Shown piece after piece: positions 9,801 through 13,663 of a DNA stretch of 13,663 bases. The position numbers and the translations under genes are program-made. The first letter of the stretch is position 1. Each line of letters begins with the position of its first letter. The DNA is from Nanobdellota archaeon (GTDB taxonomy: Archaea > Nanobdellota > Nanobdellia > Woesearchaeales > JAHJBD01), in assembly GCA_018813725.1 (NCBI GenBank), contig JAHJBD010000057.1:1-13663 (forward strand), in the 5' to 3' direction. The notes under the pieces were generated by a model. That model saw only the letters and a program-made list of their open reading frames with translations. It did no database searches and was not told the DNA's origin.

Positions 9801-9863
9801 GACAGAAACGCTAAAAGATGCTATTAGTACTATAAGGATTACAATGTATTTACACTTTAACAT
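3810..9863 (-). CDS. Giant cysteine-rich secreted mosaic surface protein (about 2017 aa)
   Basis: A signal peptide (residues 1-23, MLKCKYIVIL...VSVSA) precedes an extracellular chain with more than 100 cysteines. In order I see: cysteine repeats C-x5-(G)C-x-W...C-x-G-T (about 106-175); a MopE-like metal-binding motif (181-231, DADSDGFP...DCDD); three CCGDD modules (380, 571, 726) with degenerate copies near 665 and 835; a DUF5648-like beta repeat domain (405-512, with repeated LxNxxxxxxYxT elements); an unrecognised region (about 895-1280); a PKD-like domain (1285-1383, YSWDFDH and YTVQVKVKDANN); EGF-like cysteine clusters (1390-1520); NYPYSLCC-type repeats (1533-1715); NYDPLANTDDGSC (1733-1745); and two PPC-like beta-sandwiches (1752-1873, 1913-2016). 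No C-terminal anchor or catalytic motif is visible. A GTG at 9878 is in frame, but the ATG at 9863 is preferred: GGGAG lies 8 nt before it, and the upstream GTG would itself overlap the Shine-Dalgarno. It is the first gene of the operon. It is probably a structural or adhesive surface protein; domain names come from pattern recognition, not a search. Confidence 0.85.
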   Translation of the reverse strand: MLKCKYIVILIVLIASFSVSVSAIECDGCGPQPAGCTCPTTCQFAGATNGACGETIIPSCEALTASGAAPCSVYNSNSNLCISAPGCTNCGGTATACSAIDNEQDCSKNTGCSWSGSPGSCRGTAVPCISFGASSASCNTVPGCLWRSTTCQGTPLRCHDRDQAQCSIQYSNCVWSETLEDADSDGFPKDDICRGGEVPTFGFFALPADQQVGKCPYQDCDDASPLVYPYAYDSPLTAVDESCGYATNTGGQSICSMGTDDAYQRSACIAISKYDLDGNIMLDTNNEEAIIAQKECYIEAVSCLGCGVEYYGVSPSPCSLTCDSSMCWKLGQYKAKVGTHSTEEIIYTLDFDALGEYRCNNADFDGKDAEWFGMGGDQNCCGDDDTNAWDDKGTAFNIRELGGIDVYSLSNPQSGATYFTASTTELGEKEDAGWSSSWAFFAVENTGTPVYYYYNPTTLDYLFTTNANLQEPGYTKYTATFQAPTTGTLAPMYSLYNQNTNLHYYTKDPAEKANLLTGEEAFFCGEGDKIWTACVDSNAVVDADKNDQVCKQCGYEVTEDNWKSAVSQNSCCGDDDSDCGYSSGRYICYDGGQSSSWIDGAIDPYGIGSVLYIPCSGSDYVYLPGSKWLKCSATFENDGQTRKQRFTIDNTLHEYICNNNEIYACCGQNTTHHHCLAPENAKITKQTVTVGTETFYCTDKFTFTNEPDSDKAACEGAGKTWTGSSCCGDDGADDDYLDENGIGACWNGNFVANNHTVTNHDNIIVEKGIFYGCTTDYQSFTDIADDIIVYSSGCSIRGSHFCSYNGSWESPKNATQRNRTATAGWDSGVGMPQECCMQGQCWDSKGCVDEGTLDNEKYTCFEGAWDLRELRYSWDLTESGYCADNSQCFVDYEADNTDNCIDDKDYIFDHYCDNGEWTSRTKILAAHMLEIAEANTLANYTLFCDSYDAALNYLDYDIVKGGTNRGPLVNYFEYKAQCSDSRAPEAAPAGSPEPLVPEKCVNKVCVLKYMKEVGGEEMVLFGTTLNNWTESQTKKNSNYLGLFLQTYEPVYGTVDCSSAMQKDGMFHICKIGGANDQRVWWNNRLESIITSKDDIKEQGTAIIGLADISLPQRVAFFFRNPFRTIFDWIRATLQNINRDPSFNQKTPGIETVAEIYGFVDNATDFSRIYLARDGPRQVRGISEEVYVNPEDRYQNKNFTSVTYTCIPGKICDSIKNYDELVVGSAGRVSCANDSINTYVVSRFPLGRDLWTDLTAKTRLRFTGETVLGVPIITGMSSNATQNDSAVSGSYLGSFEYVIPYDQTSASIEFNAIADICNWPVTYSWDFDHQFSFDQDYAASQNKATNTYDIPEPGPITKRYTVQVKVKDANNNEGTAYAYLYIRKLPYAQEKLCSSQPPAHAVWNDDVGTAGMFTQTWTDERYGPIEMLASYGQGECRWSCITGYHPDNNLCCSATQHYSNGGCIPNQCGPQPDNTQVCLNDKSGVTTADKDKAYVVSSCTSTRKCEFVCDTDFMPLGGECSLIGGEYSEFEDSWGVCSIVAGSCINGLGVISIADTGGANPAAYNPSNYPYSLCCDIEGSISQTTQCPGLSLISLASGEPGSQLAYDPNANPTKLCLSGGPFSSCYISNDCNNDICLLSYSSSGYVDGCNSIFTNKVCCIESQVSEPPTYNICSAAQSDHDADPDYGWCSTALEFAYPDITPSAQEYCCTHENWGLCCPESQIVYGCTNSEADNYDPLANTDDGSCNAPSQGSTIDGTADPVNAPLINPGYYYDLIDLINIVNLYKIEIIGPTEVNMEFEIDNTDGNTCRLKYTLIKDLAHGYNAEEPVSPVVGCSSSLVIASKLIKTSLGGSHYVKIEKNIQDYVPYKFTYSQTCVEHATSDDGTKKCVGSSWVPLSTTVISGSTTIGSAPVISSGTYTGYLTEDYTTRHYKIDLVAGDTLTTSFRLADSSNTPKGIQYTLLSPESNGYATIDNYQKYETGTEVIGSKSITATYTGTHIIKLEYHGVDSPYEMTVTK
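3816..4610 (-). other. Two PPC-like beta-sandwich domains at the C-terminus of the giant protein
   Basis: Residues 1752-1873 and 1913-2016 both read as pre-peptidase C-terminal-like domains. The second is the clearer: GTYTGYLTEDYTTRHYKIDL, then GDTLTTSF, and a final THIIKLEYHG...YEMTVTK. Such domains usually end secreted proteins and may mediate surface attachment or calcium-dependent folding. This is a family-level reading without profile support. Confidence 0.5.
4719..5267 (-). repeat. Three degenerate cysteine repeats ending in LCC/YCC
   Basis: Residues 1533-1715 of the giant protein contain three related units. Each runs from a cysteine through a GLGVIS/GLSLIS-type strand and a Tyr/Pro/Asn-rich loop to NYPYSLCC, NPTKLCL or AQEYCC. 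The repetition is at protein level; the DNA copies have diverged. Confidence 0.5.
5715..6011 (-). other. PKD-like domain of the giant protein
   Basis: Residues 1285-1383 carry the PKD hallmark Y-S-W-D-F-D (1322-1327), preceded by an Ile/Phe strand (SASIEFNA). It ends in the strand pair RYTVQVKVKDANNNEGTA. PKD domains are extracellular beta-sandwiches that bind protein or glycan partners. Confidence 0.6.
7674..8726 (-). repeat. Three CCGDD cysteine modules
   Basis: The motif CCGDD occurs at 8712-8726, 8139-8153 and 7674-7688. The first two are identical over all 15 bases and the third differs at one. Each is preceded by a cysteine 18-30 residues upstream and, in all three, a Trp, and is followed by an Asp-rich, probably metal-binding or turn segment. 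Degenerate copies (CCGQN near residue 665, ECCMQG near 835) continue the series. The interval between copies is variable and the first interval holds the DUF5648-like domain. Confidence 0.65.
8328..8651 (-). other. DUF5648-like repeat domain within the giant protein
   Basis: Residues 405-512 contain three related segments: VYSLSNPQSGATYFTAS, VYYYYNPTTLDYLFTTN and MYSLYNQNTNLHYYTKD. Two are separated by a Trp/Phe-Phe-Ala-Val segment. This matches my memory of the DUF5648 repeat (V-Y-x-L-Y-N-P...G-x-H-F-Y-T), found mostly in secreted bacterial and fungal proteins. Confidence 0.65.
9171..9323 (-). other. MopE-like metal-binding motif
   Basis: Residues 181-231 read DADSDGFP, then a Cys-containing loop, then C-P-Y-Q-D-C-D-D and a PYA end. 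This is the D-x-D-x-D-G...DCDD...P-x-A signature seen in MopE-type motifs and thrombospondin type-3-like repeats. Divalent-metal (calcium or copper) binding is inferred from the family. Confidence 0.6.
9339..9578 (-). repeat. N-terminal C-x5-GC-x-W cysteine repeats
   Basis: Three units at about residues 106-175 follow C-x5-GC-x-W-x4-6-C-x-G-T-x3-C: GCSWSGSPGSCRGTAVPC, GCLWRSTTCQGTPLRC, and a last partial unit with NCVW. Similar tandem cysteine units occur in secreted proteins of many environmental microbes. They probably form small disulfide knots. Confidence 0.6.
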
Positions 9864-9871
9864 ATTATATT

Positions 9872-9911
9872 CTCCCACTTAAATGGTTAACCTGATTAAA
9901 TAATATATAAA
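9872..9911 (-). promoter_or_regulatory. Promoter and Shine-Dalgarno of the giant surface-protein operon
   Basis: On the minus strand TTTATATA (9904-9911) is a consensus archaeal TATA box 44 nt upstream of the ATG at 9863. Transcription would start near 9882. The short leader contains GGGAG (9872-9876), 8 nt before the ATG. This decides the start at 9863 over the in-frame GTG at 9878. Confidence 0.65.
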
Positions 9912-9955
9912 CCTTACTACTCCTATTAATAGTTTATTATTTTATAGCGATAGTA

Positions 9956-9963
9956 TTTTAAAT
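9956..9963 (+). promoter_or_regulatory. Putative TATA box of the U32 gene pair (leaderless)
   Basis: TTTTAAAT at 9956-9963 is centred about 25 nt upstream of the ATG at 9985. No Shine-Dalgarno lies between them, which is the layout of a leaderless archaeal transcript. It shares the 121-base divergent gap with the promoter of the surface operon on the other strand. Confidence 0.5.
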
Positions 9964-9984
9964 TTTAATCCACTACTTTAAAAG

Positions 9985-10911
9985 ATGAAGATTGTTGCGC
10001 CTTTGGACAATGTTGCTGAAACAGGGGCTTTGCTAAAGGGCGGAGCTGATGAAATTTTTTGCGGGGTCCTCACAGAAAGATGGCAGAAGCTCTATTCAGA
10101 TATCATCCCACCAAACAAAAGAGGTATGGAATCAAACCTGCACTCTTTTGCAGAACTTGCAAAGGTTGTAAACATCGCACATTCTTATGGTAAAAAGGTT
10201 GCTTTAACGCTTAATGCGCCATTTTATTCAGATGAACAGGTTGAGCTAGTAAAAGAGCAAGTTTCTGAAGCAGTCAAAACAGATGTTGATGCCATAATAT
10301 GTTCAGACCCTTGGCTGATAAGATTTCTGCAAGAGTTTAAGGGTGAAGTGCATATAAGCACCATAGGAGTTTCTCTTAATTCTGAAACAATCTCTTTCTA
10401 CAAAGCGCTTGGTGCAAAAAGGATAATCCTCCCAAGGCACCTGTCACATGATGAGATTGTTGAACTTTCCAAAAAGAACAGCAACAAAGTTGACCTAGAG
10501 ATATTTGGGCTTAATGAAAGCTGCGAGAATGTTGATGGCTACTGCGGTTTCTATCATAGGGTGGATGAGTACAATAAGAAACTTTTCTCATGCAGGATAC
10601 CTTATGACATAGAGATTATCGGGAGCAAGAATATGTCCATAAACAGAAGGATAAAGACAAGGATGGACCATATCAGAAGCTGTTCTTCTATATGCGGGGG
10701 ATGCAGCATCCCTGAATTCAAGAATGCAGGACTTTCTTTTATCAAGATATGCGGCAGAGGCATGCCAACAAGCTATAAGGTAAAAGACATCAGTTTCATA
10801 AGGTTTGTAATCGATAATACTGATAAGATCACCAAAGAAGAAATTAAAAAAAAGTATCTTGAGGTTTATGGGAGGCAGTGCAGCCTAAAAGATTGTTATT
10901 ACCCTAGATAG
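9985..10911 (+). CDS. U32 family protein, UbiU-like subunit
   Basis: This 308-aa protein has the U32 barrel pattern: an opening MKIVAPLDN strand, GGADEIFCGV (19-28), LTLNAPF (75-80), the D-A-I-I-C-S-D-P strand (102-109), HISTIG (123-128) and ILPRHLSHDEI (148-158). Although historically called 'peptidase U32', studied members are Fe-S or prephenate-dependent hydroxylation factors for tRNA, rRNA or quinones. Cysteines 180, 187, 203 and 240 are spaced x6, x15, x36. This is close to the [4Fe-4S] ligands I recall for Escherichia coli UbiU (169, 176, 193, 232; x6, x16, x38). The extra cysteines 233 and 237 next to C240, and 256, could bind a second metal or be structural. The next gene starts 2 bases after the stop and resembles UbiV, so a heterodimer is likely. 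The substrate is unknown; archaea are not known to make ubiquinone. Family assignment is firm, the UbiU-like reading moderate. Confidence 0.8.
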   Translation: MKIVAPLDNVAETGALLKGGADEIFCGVLTERWQKLYSDIIPPNKRGMESNLHSFAELAKVVNIAHSYGKKVALTLNAPFYSDEQVELVKEQVSEAVKTDVDAIICSDPWLIRFLQEFKGEVHISTIGVSLNSETISFYKALGAKRIILPRHLSHDEIVELSKKNSNKVDLEIFGLNESCENVDGYCGFYHRVDEYNKKLFSCRIPYDIEIIGSKNMSINRRIKTRMDHIRSCSSICGGCSIPEFKNAGLSFIKICGRGMPTSYKVKDISFIRFVIDNTDKITKEEIKKKYLEVYGRQCSLKDCYYPR

Positions 10912-10913
10912 AG

Positions 10914-11699
10914 ATGGAAAAAGCAGTTTTTTTCAAAGACCAAAAAAGCCTTGAAGGCAAGGAGTATGATAGATTGTACTATGGCAATGAATTTTGTGAA
11001 AGGCTTATCCCTTCTATTGATGATATTAAGAAAGTGATAGAATTTGTCAAAGATAAGCGAGTAAACTTTAGTTTTGTAACACCTTATGTTACAGACAAAG
11101 GTATTGCAGACCTTGAAAGGATATTTGAGGTATTGAAAACAAAGGTGCCTGGCTGCGAAGTAATCGTGAATGACTGGGGGGTATTTCGCCTTGTAGATAG
11201 GATGGGGTTTAACATAGTGATAGGCAGGCTTTTGAACAAGCAGAAAAAGGGGCCTGAGATAATGAGGAAATTTGACAGTTTAAGTGAAGAATCTAAAAAG
11301 TTTCTGCAAAGCTGTGCTTTTGATAATGGCCTTAACCAAGAGTATGCAGTAAAGAAGGGGATCACTCGTGTAGAGCTAGACAATATATTCACCGGCATCT
11401 CAAGCGATTTTAGCAAATCAGGGCTCAAGGCTTCCTTGTATTATCCCTATATATATATCACCACAACAAGAAAATGCAAGCTAAATTCATGTGATTCAAT
11501 AAGAGGTTCTCAAAGGCAAGGGATATTTGCATGCAAAAAGGAATGCACAAAGTACCAGTTTAAGCTAAAGCATGATCTTATGCCAAAAGAGCTATTGCAG
11601 ATTGGAAATACCCTCTTTGCTTATAATGATACCCTTCCAATAAAACTTGAAGAAAGAGGGATCGATAGGCTAGTTTTCATCACAGAACCTATAATCTAA
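10914..11699 (+). CDS. UbiV-like U32-related partner subunit
   Basis: This 261-aa protein is more divergent but lines up with bacterial UbiV as I remember it. YDRLYYGNEFCERL (18-31) corresponds to the UbiV D-V-I-Y-L-G-E-x-V-C-S-K-R segment. CEVIVNDWGVFRLV...FNIVIGRLLN (81-108) corresponds to the x-E-A-S-D-L-G-V...F-V-A-G-x-x-L-N segment. The cysteine cluster C188, C193, C207, C211 corresponds to the UbiV cluster near residues 180-197. C28 with three of these could ligate a [4Fe-4S] cluster, as in UbiV. The ATG lies two bases after the upstream stop with no nearby Shine-Dalgarno, so translation is coupled and the pair is probably made in equal amounts. It is shorter than the usual UbiV length (about 290 residues). 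It could also be a family of its own that only shares the fold. Confidence 0.7.
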   Translation: MEKAVFFKDQKSLEGKEYDRLYYGNEFCERLIPSIDDIKKVIEFVKDKRVNFSFVTPYVTDKGIADLERIFEVLKTKVPGCEVIVNDWGVFRLVDRMGFNIVIGRLLNKQKKGPEIMRKFDSLSEESKKFLQSCAFDNGLNQEYAVKKGITRVELDNIFTGISSDFSKSGLKASLYYPYIYITTTRKCKLNSCDSIRGSQRQGIFACKKECTKYQFKLKHDLMPKELLQIGNTLFAYNDTLPIKLEERGIDRLVFITEPII

Positions 11700-11708
11700 C
11701 CGAAATAA

Positions 11709-11746
11709 TTATATAATACTGAATATGGAAAATGTTAAAGAGGTGG
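11709..11746 (+). promoter_or_regulatory. TATA box and Shine-Dalgarno of the NHL-repeat gene
   Basis: TTATATAA (11709-11716) is centred about 38 nt upstream of the TTG start at 11751, the same spacing as in the two minus-strand promoters here. The Shine-Dalgarno AGGTGG (11741-11746) lies about 4-5 nt before the TTG. The gap after the UbiV-like gene is 51 nt. Confidence 0.55.
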
Positions 11747-11750
11747 GATT

Positions 11751-13655
11751 TTGAAATTCAACAAGAACTTGAAGATTGCGGCTATCGCTATTTTAATCCT
11801 TATTATCGCACTTATGCTTGTGATGGTTTTAGTGCCAAAGCCAAAATATCTTATGCATTGCTATGATGGGGTACTCAATTCTGGTGAAGAAGATGTTGAT
11901 TGCGGGGGGCCATGCGAAACAGAGTGCGGTGCGCACCAATATACTTTTGAAGCTGCTCCGGTCTCAGCAACAGACATAGCAGTTACAACAGATTTCATAC
12001 TTCTGCTTGATGAGATGAGGCACAGGGTTATGGCTTTCCACAAAGATTCATTCTCACATATTGATTCTATAGGTGAAACTAAAGGTGCTGATGATGCTGG
12101 GAACCTGATGTTCAACAGCGGAGGTCTTGGCAATGAGACATTCATATTCCCTTGCAGTATCGACACATACAAGGATCAGGTATATGTTGTTGATAGGATG
12201 AACCAGAAAATCAAGGTTTTCTCTAAAGATCTTGACCTAGTTAGTGTAAAGGATATAAGTTACCTTGTTGCAAAGATACCTTCTTTTATTGACGCACCAG
12301 GGATAGATGCTGGGTCTATTGGATTTGCTGTGGCTGGTGATGAGGATTTTTATTTGAGTGATGAATTGACAAATAAGATTGTCCATATACCTGGTGATGA
12401 AGTAAGCACAGTGGGATCATCAGGCAAGGACCAATTGGAATTTTCAAAACCATATGATCTAGATATTGGCCCTGATGGCAACGTATATGTAGCTGAATAC
12501 GCAAATGAAAGGATACAGGTGCTCAGCCCTGACCTAAAATTTGTCAAGTTCATCAACTTAGAAGGCATCATGCCAAAAGGCATATCTGTTGGAGAAGACA
12601 AGATTTTAGTCACTGACGGGAAAAACCATCAGGTGGTGGTCTTGGACATGTCAGGTAAAGTCACCTCAAAATTCGGGTCTAAAGGAGACAGCCCAACACA
12701 ATTTTACATCCCTACAAGAGTACTCTTGGACAACGGAATGATATATGTTGTTGATTCTGGAAACCAGAAACTAGCGATCTATGATAATGACCAGAACCTT
12801 TTAACCGCGATTGAGGGACCAAAGACAGAGATGATGGGGGCAAGCTTTGCACCGTTTTTTATCGCTGTATCATCAAATAAAGATATATTTGTTAGTGACC
12901 CAATAAGCAATAAGGTGTTGGGTTTCAATGCAGATGGGCCGCTTCAAGTGATCATGGGTGAATCAAGAGGATACCATAACGACCAGTTTAACAATCCAAC
13001 AGGGCTGGCAATTGACAGTAATGATAACCTATATGTTTCTGATAAAAACAACAATCGCATACAGATATTTGATAAGGAACTAAACTATGTTACAACAATC
13101 GAAGATATCTACAAGCCAATGTGCTTATCGATTAATTGGGGCACACTGTATGCTGTAGAAGATGACACCAAAACTATCAAGATCTACAACAATGCACATG
13201 AACTGATCAAGACTGTTGGGCACTTAGATGGCGTGATCCTGCCTTTGGGCATATTATCAGTAGGAGATAATGTGTATATGACAGATGACGCAAAAAGGTC
13301 TATTAAGATTTTTGACCTAGAATTTAATCTTTTAGATGAGATAATGGTGCCAAGCGACATCGGAGAACTTAATGAGCAGCTTGCAATGGATAAGGAAGGA
13401 AATCTTTTGTTTAATGACTTATCTAACAGAAAAACAATCTCATATAATTTTGACACTAAAGAGTTTGCAAAGTATGGTGATTTTGGCACTGACCCTGAAC
13501 CTATACAGATAATGGAGGTCACAGTAAGCCCTGATAAGAGCACCATATATGTAACTGACATTAGAAAGGGAAGGGTCAAAGTGTTCAATGACCAGTATGA
13601 AGAGCTGTTTGAGATCAATGGCGGTAAAGATAATATGCTGGACACATTGATCTAG
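11751..13655 (+). CDS. Membrane-anchored NHL-repeat protein, two six-bladed propellers
   Basis: This 634-aa protein has an N-terminal membrane segment (about residues 8-29) and a short cysteine motif (C37, C51, C55, C59, of the form C-x-D-G...E-x-D-V-D-C-G-G-x-C) common at the base of surface proteins in DPANN archaea and some bacteria. I count twelve NHL-type blades, starting near residues 74, 135, 189, 232, 275, 320, 367, 414, 456, 499, 542 and 587. Each has the pattern hydrophobic strand-D-G/N-x-[IVL]-Y-V-x-D-x-x-N-x-[RK]-[IV]-x-[IV]-[FY]. Twelve blades suit two tandem six-bladed beta-propellers outside the cell. Such proteins bind protein, peptide, glycan or nucleic-acid ligands; no catalytic motif is seen. 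The start is TTG at 11751, chosen because AGGTGG lies just upstream and the nearby ATGs at 11725 and 11732 are out of frame. It has its own TATA box after the UbiV-like gene. The gene is complete; 8 bases follow its stop. Confidence 0.85.
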   Translation: MKFNKNLKIAAIAILILIIALMLVMVLVPKPKYLMHCYDGVLNSGEEDVDCGGPCETECGAHQYTFEAAPVSATDIAVTTDFILLLDEMRHRVMAFHKDSFSHIDSIGETKGADDAGNLMFNSGGLGNETFIFPCSIDTYKDQVYVVDRMNQKIKVFSKDLDLVSVKDISYLVAKIPSFIDAPGIDAGSIGFAVAGDEDFYLSDELTNKIVHIPGDEVSTVGSSGKDQLEFSKPYDLDIGPDGNVYVAEYANERIQVLSPDLKFVKFINLEGIMPKGISVGEDKILVTDGKNHQVVVLDMSGKVTSKFGSKGDSPTQFYIPTRVLLDNGMIYVVDSGNQKLAIYDNDQNLLTAIEGPKTEMMGASFAPFFIAVSSNKDIFVSDPISNKVLGFNADGPLQVIMGESRGYHNDQFNNPTGLAIDSNDNLYVSDKNNNRIQIFDKELNYVTTIEDIYKPMCLSINWGTLYAVEDDTKTIKIYNNAHELIKTVGHLDGVILPLGILSVGDNVYMTDDAKRSIKIFDLEFNLLDEIMVPSDIGELNEQLAMDKEGNLLFNDLSNRKTISYNFDTKEFAKYGDFGTDPEPIQIMEVTVSPDKSTIYVTDIRKGRVKVFNDQYEELFEINGGKDNMLDTLI

Positions 13656-13663
13656 GCTTCAAA

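Noticed and set aside
3810..9863. Frameshift or assembly chimera in the giant gene
   Set aside because: The frame is open through more than 2000 codons, with cysteine-rich modules continuing coherently from signal peptide to the C-terminal beta domains. The mosaic is real coding sequence as far as I can see.
9985..10911. Calling the U32 protein a collagenase-like peptidase
   Set aside because: The U32 'peptidase' label is historical. No protease catalytic motif is visible, and the cysteine spacing points to an Fe-S hydroxylation factor.
1..13663. Insertion sequences, transposases, phage genes, tRNA or rRNA genes
   Set aside because: I found no transposase motifs, terminal inverted repeats, integrase, tRNA cloverleaf or rRNA segments anywhere in the window.

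Overview
The window looks like archaeal chromosome, most likely from a DPANN-type lineage (Woesearchaeota/Pacearchaeota-like). The pointers are TATA boxes of the TTTATATA kind about 25 nt upstream of inferred transcript starts, strong use of AGA/AGG and ATA codons, short intergenic gaps, a pilin-like 'KKSQITVF' N-terminus, and very large cysteine-rich secreted proteins of a style I associate with these archaea. The lineage is an inference; no rRNA, tRNA or marker gene is present.

Left part (1-9863, minus strand): a cell-surface locus. A giant secreted protein of about 2017 aa (3810-9863) is followed by a 334-aa secreted protein (2809-3813, 4-base ATGA overlap) and a 328-aa protein (1823-2809, 1-base TAATG overlap). 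These three form a tightly coupled operon driven from a TATA box at about 9904-9911. Next comes a 541-aa membrane-anchored, sequon-rich protein (141-1766) with its own TATA box and Shine-Dalgarno. The first 140 bases hold no gene. They contain a 23-nt direct repeat, each copy with a minus-strand TATA-like element, probably tandem promoters for a gene beyond the left edge.

Right part (9985-13655, plus strand): two adjacent genes that I read as a U32 pair resembling UbiU (9985-10911) and UbiV (10914-11699). The cysteine spacing matches the [4Fe-4S] ligands I recall for the bacterial O2-independent hydroxylase UbiU-UbiV. Then comes a separately promoted, membrane-anchored protein with twelve NHL-type beta-propeller blades (11751-13655), starting at TTG.

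The two halves are divergently transcribed from the 121-base gap at 9864-9984. The surface proteins probably form part of an extracellular layer, adhesin or scavenging assembly: all are secreted or anchored, disulfide-rich and built of beta modules (MopE-like, DUF5648-like, PKD-like, PPC-like, DNRLRE-like). The U32 pair is cytosolic and enzymatic, and nothing in the sequence links it to the surface genes except adjacency. The most notable items are the UbiU/UbiV-like pair in an apparent archaeon, the mosaic giant protein with repeated CCGDD modules, and the possible split secreted gene at 2809.
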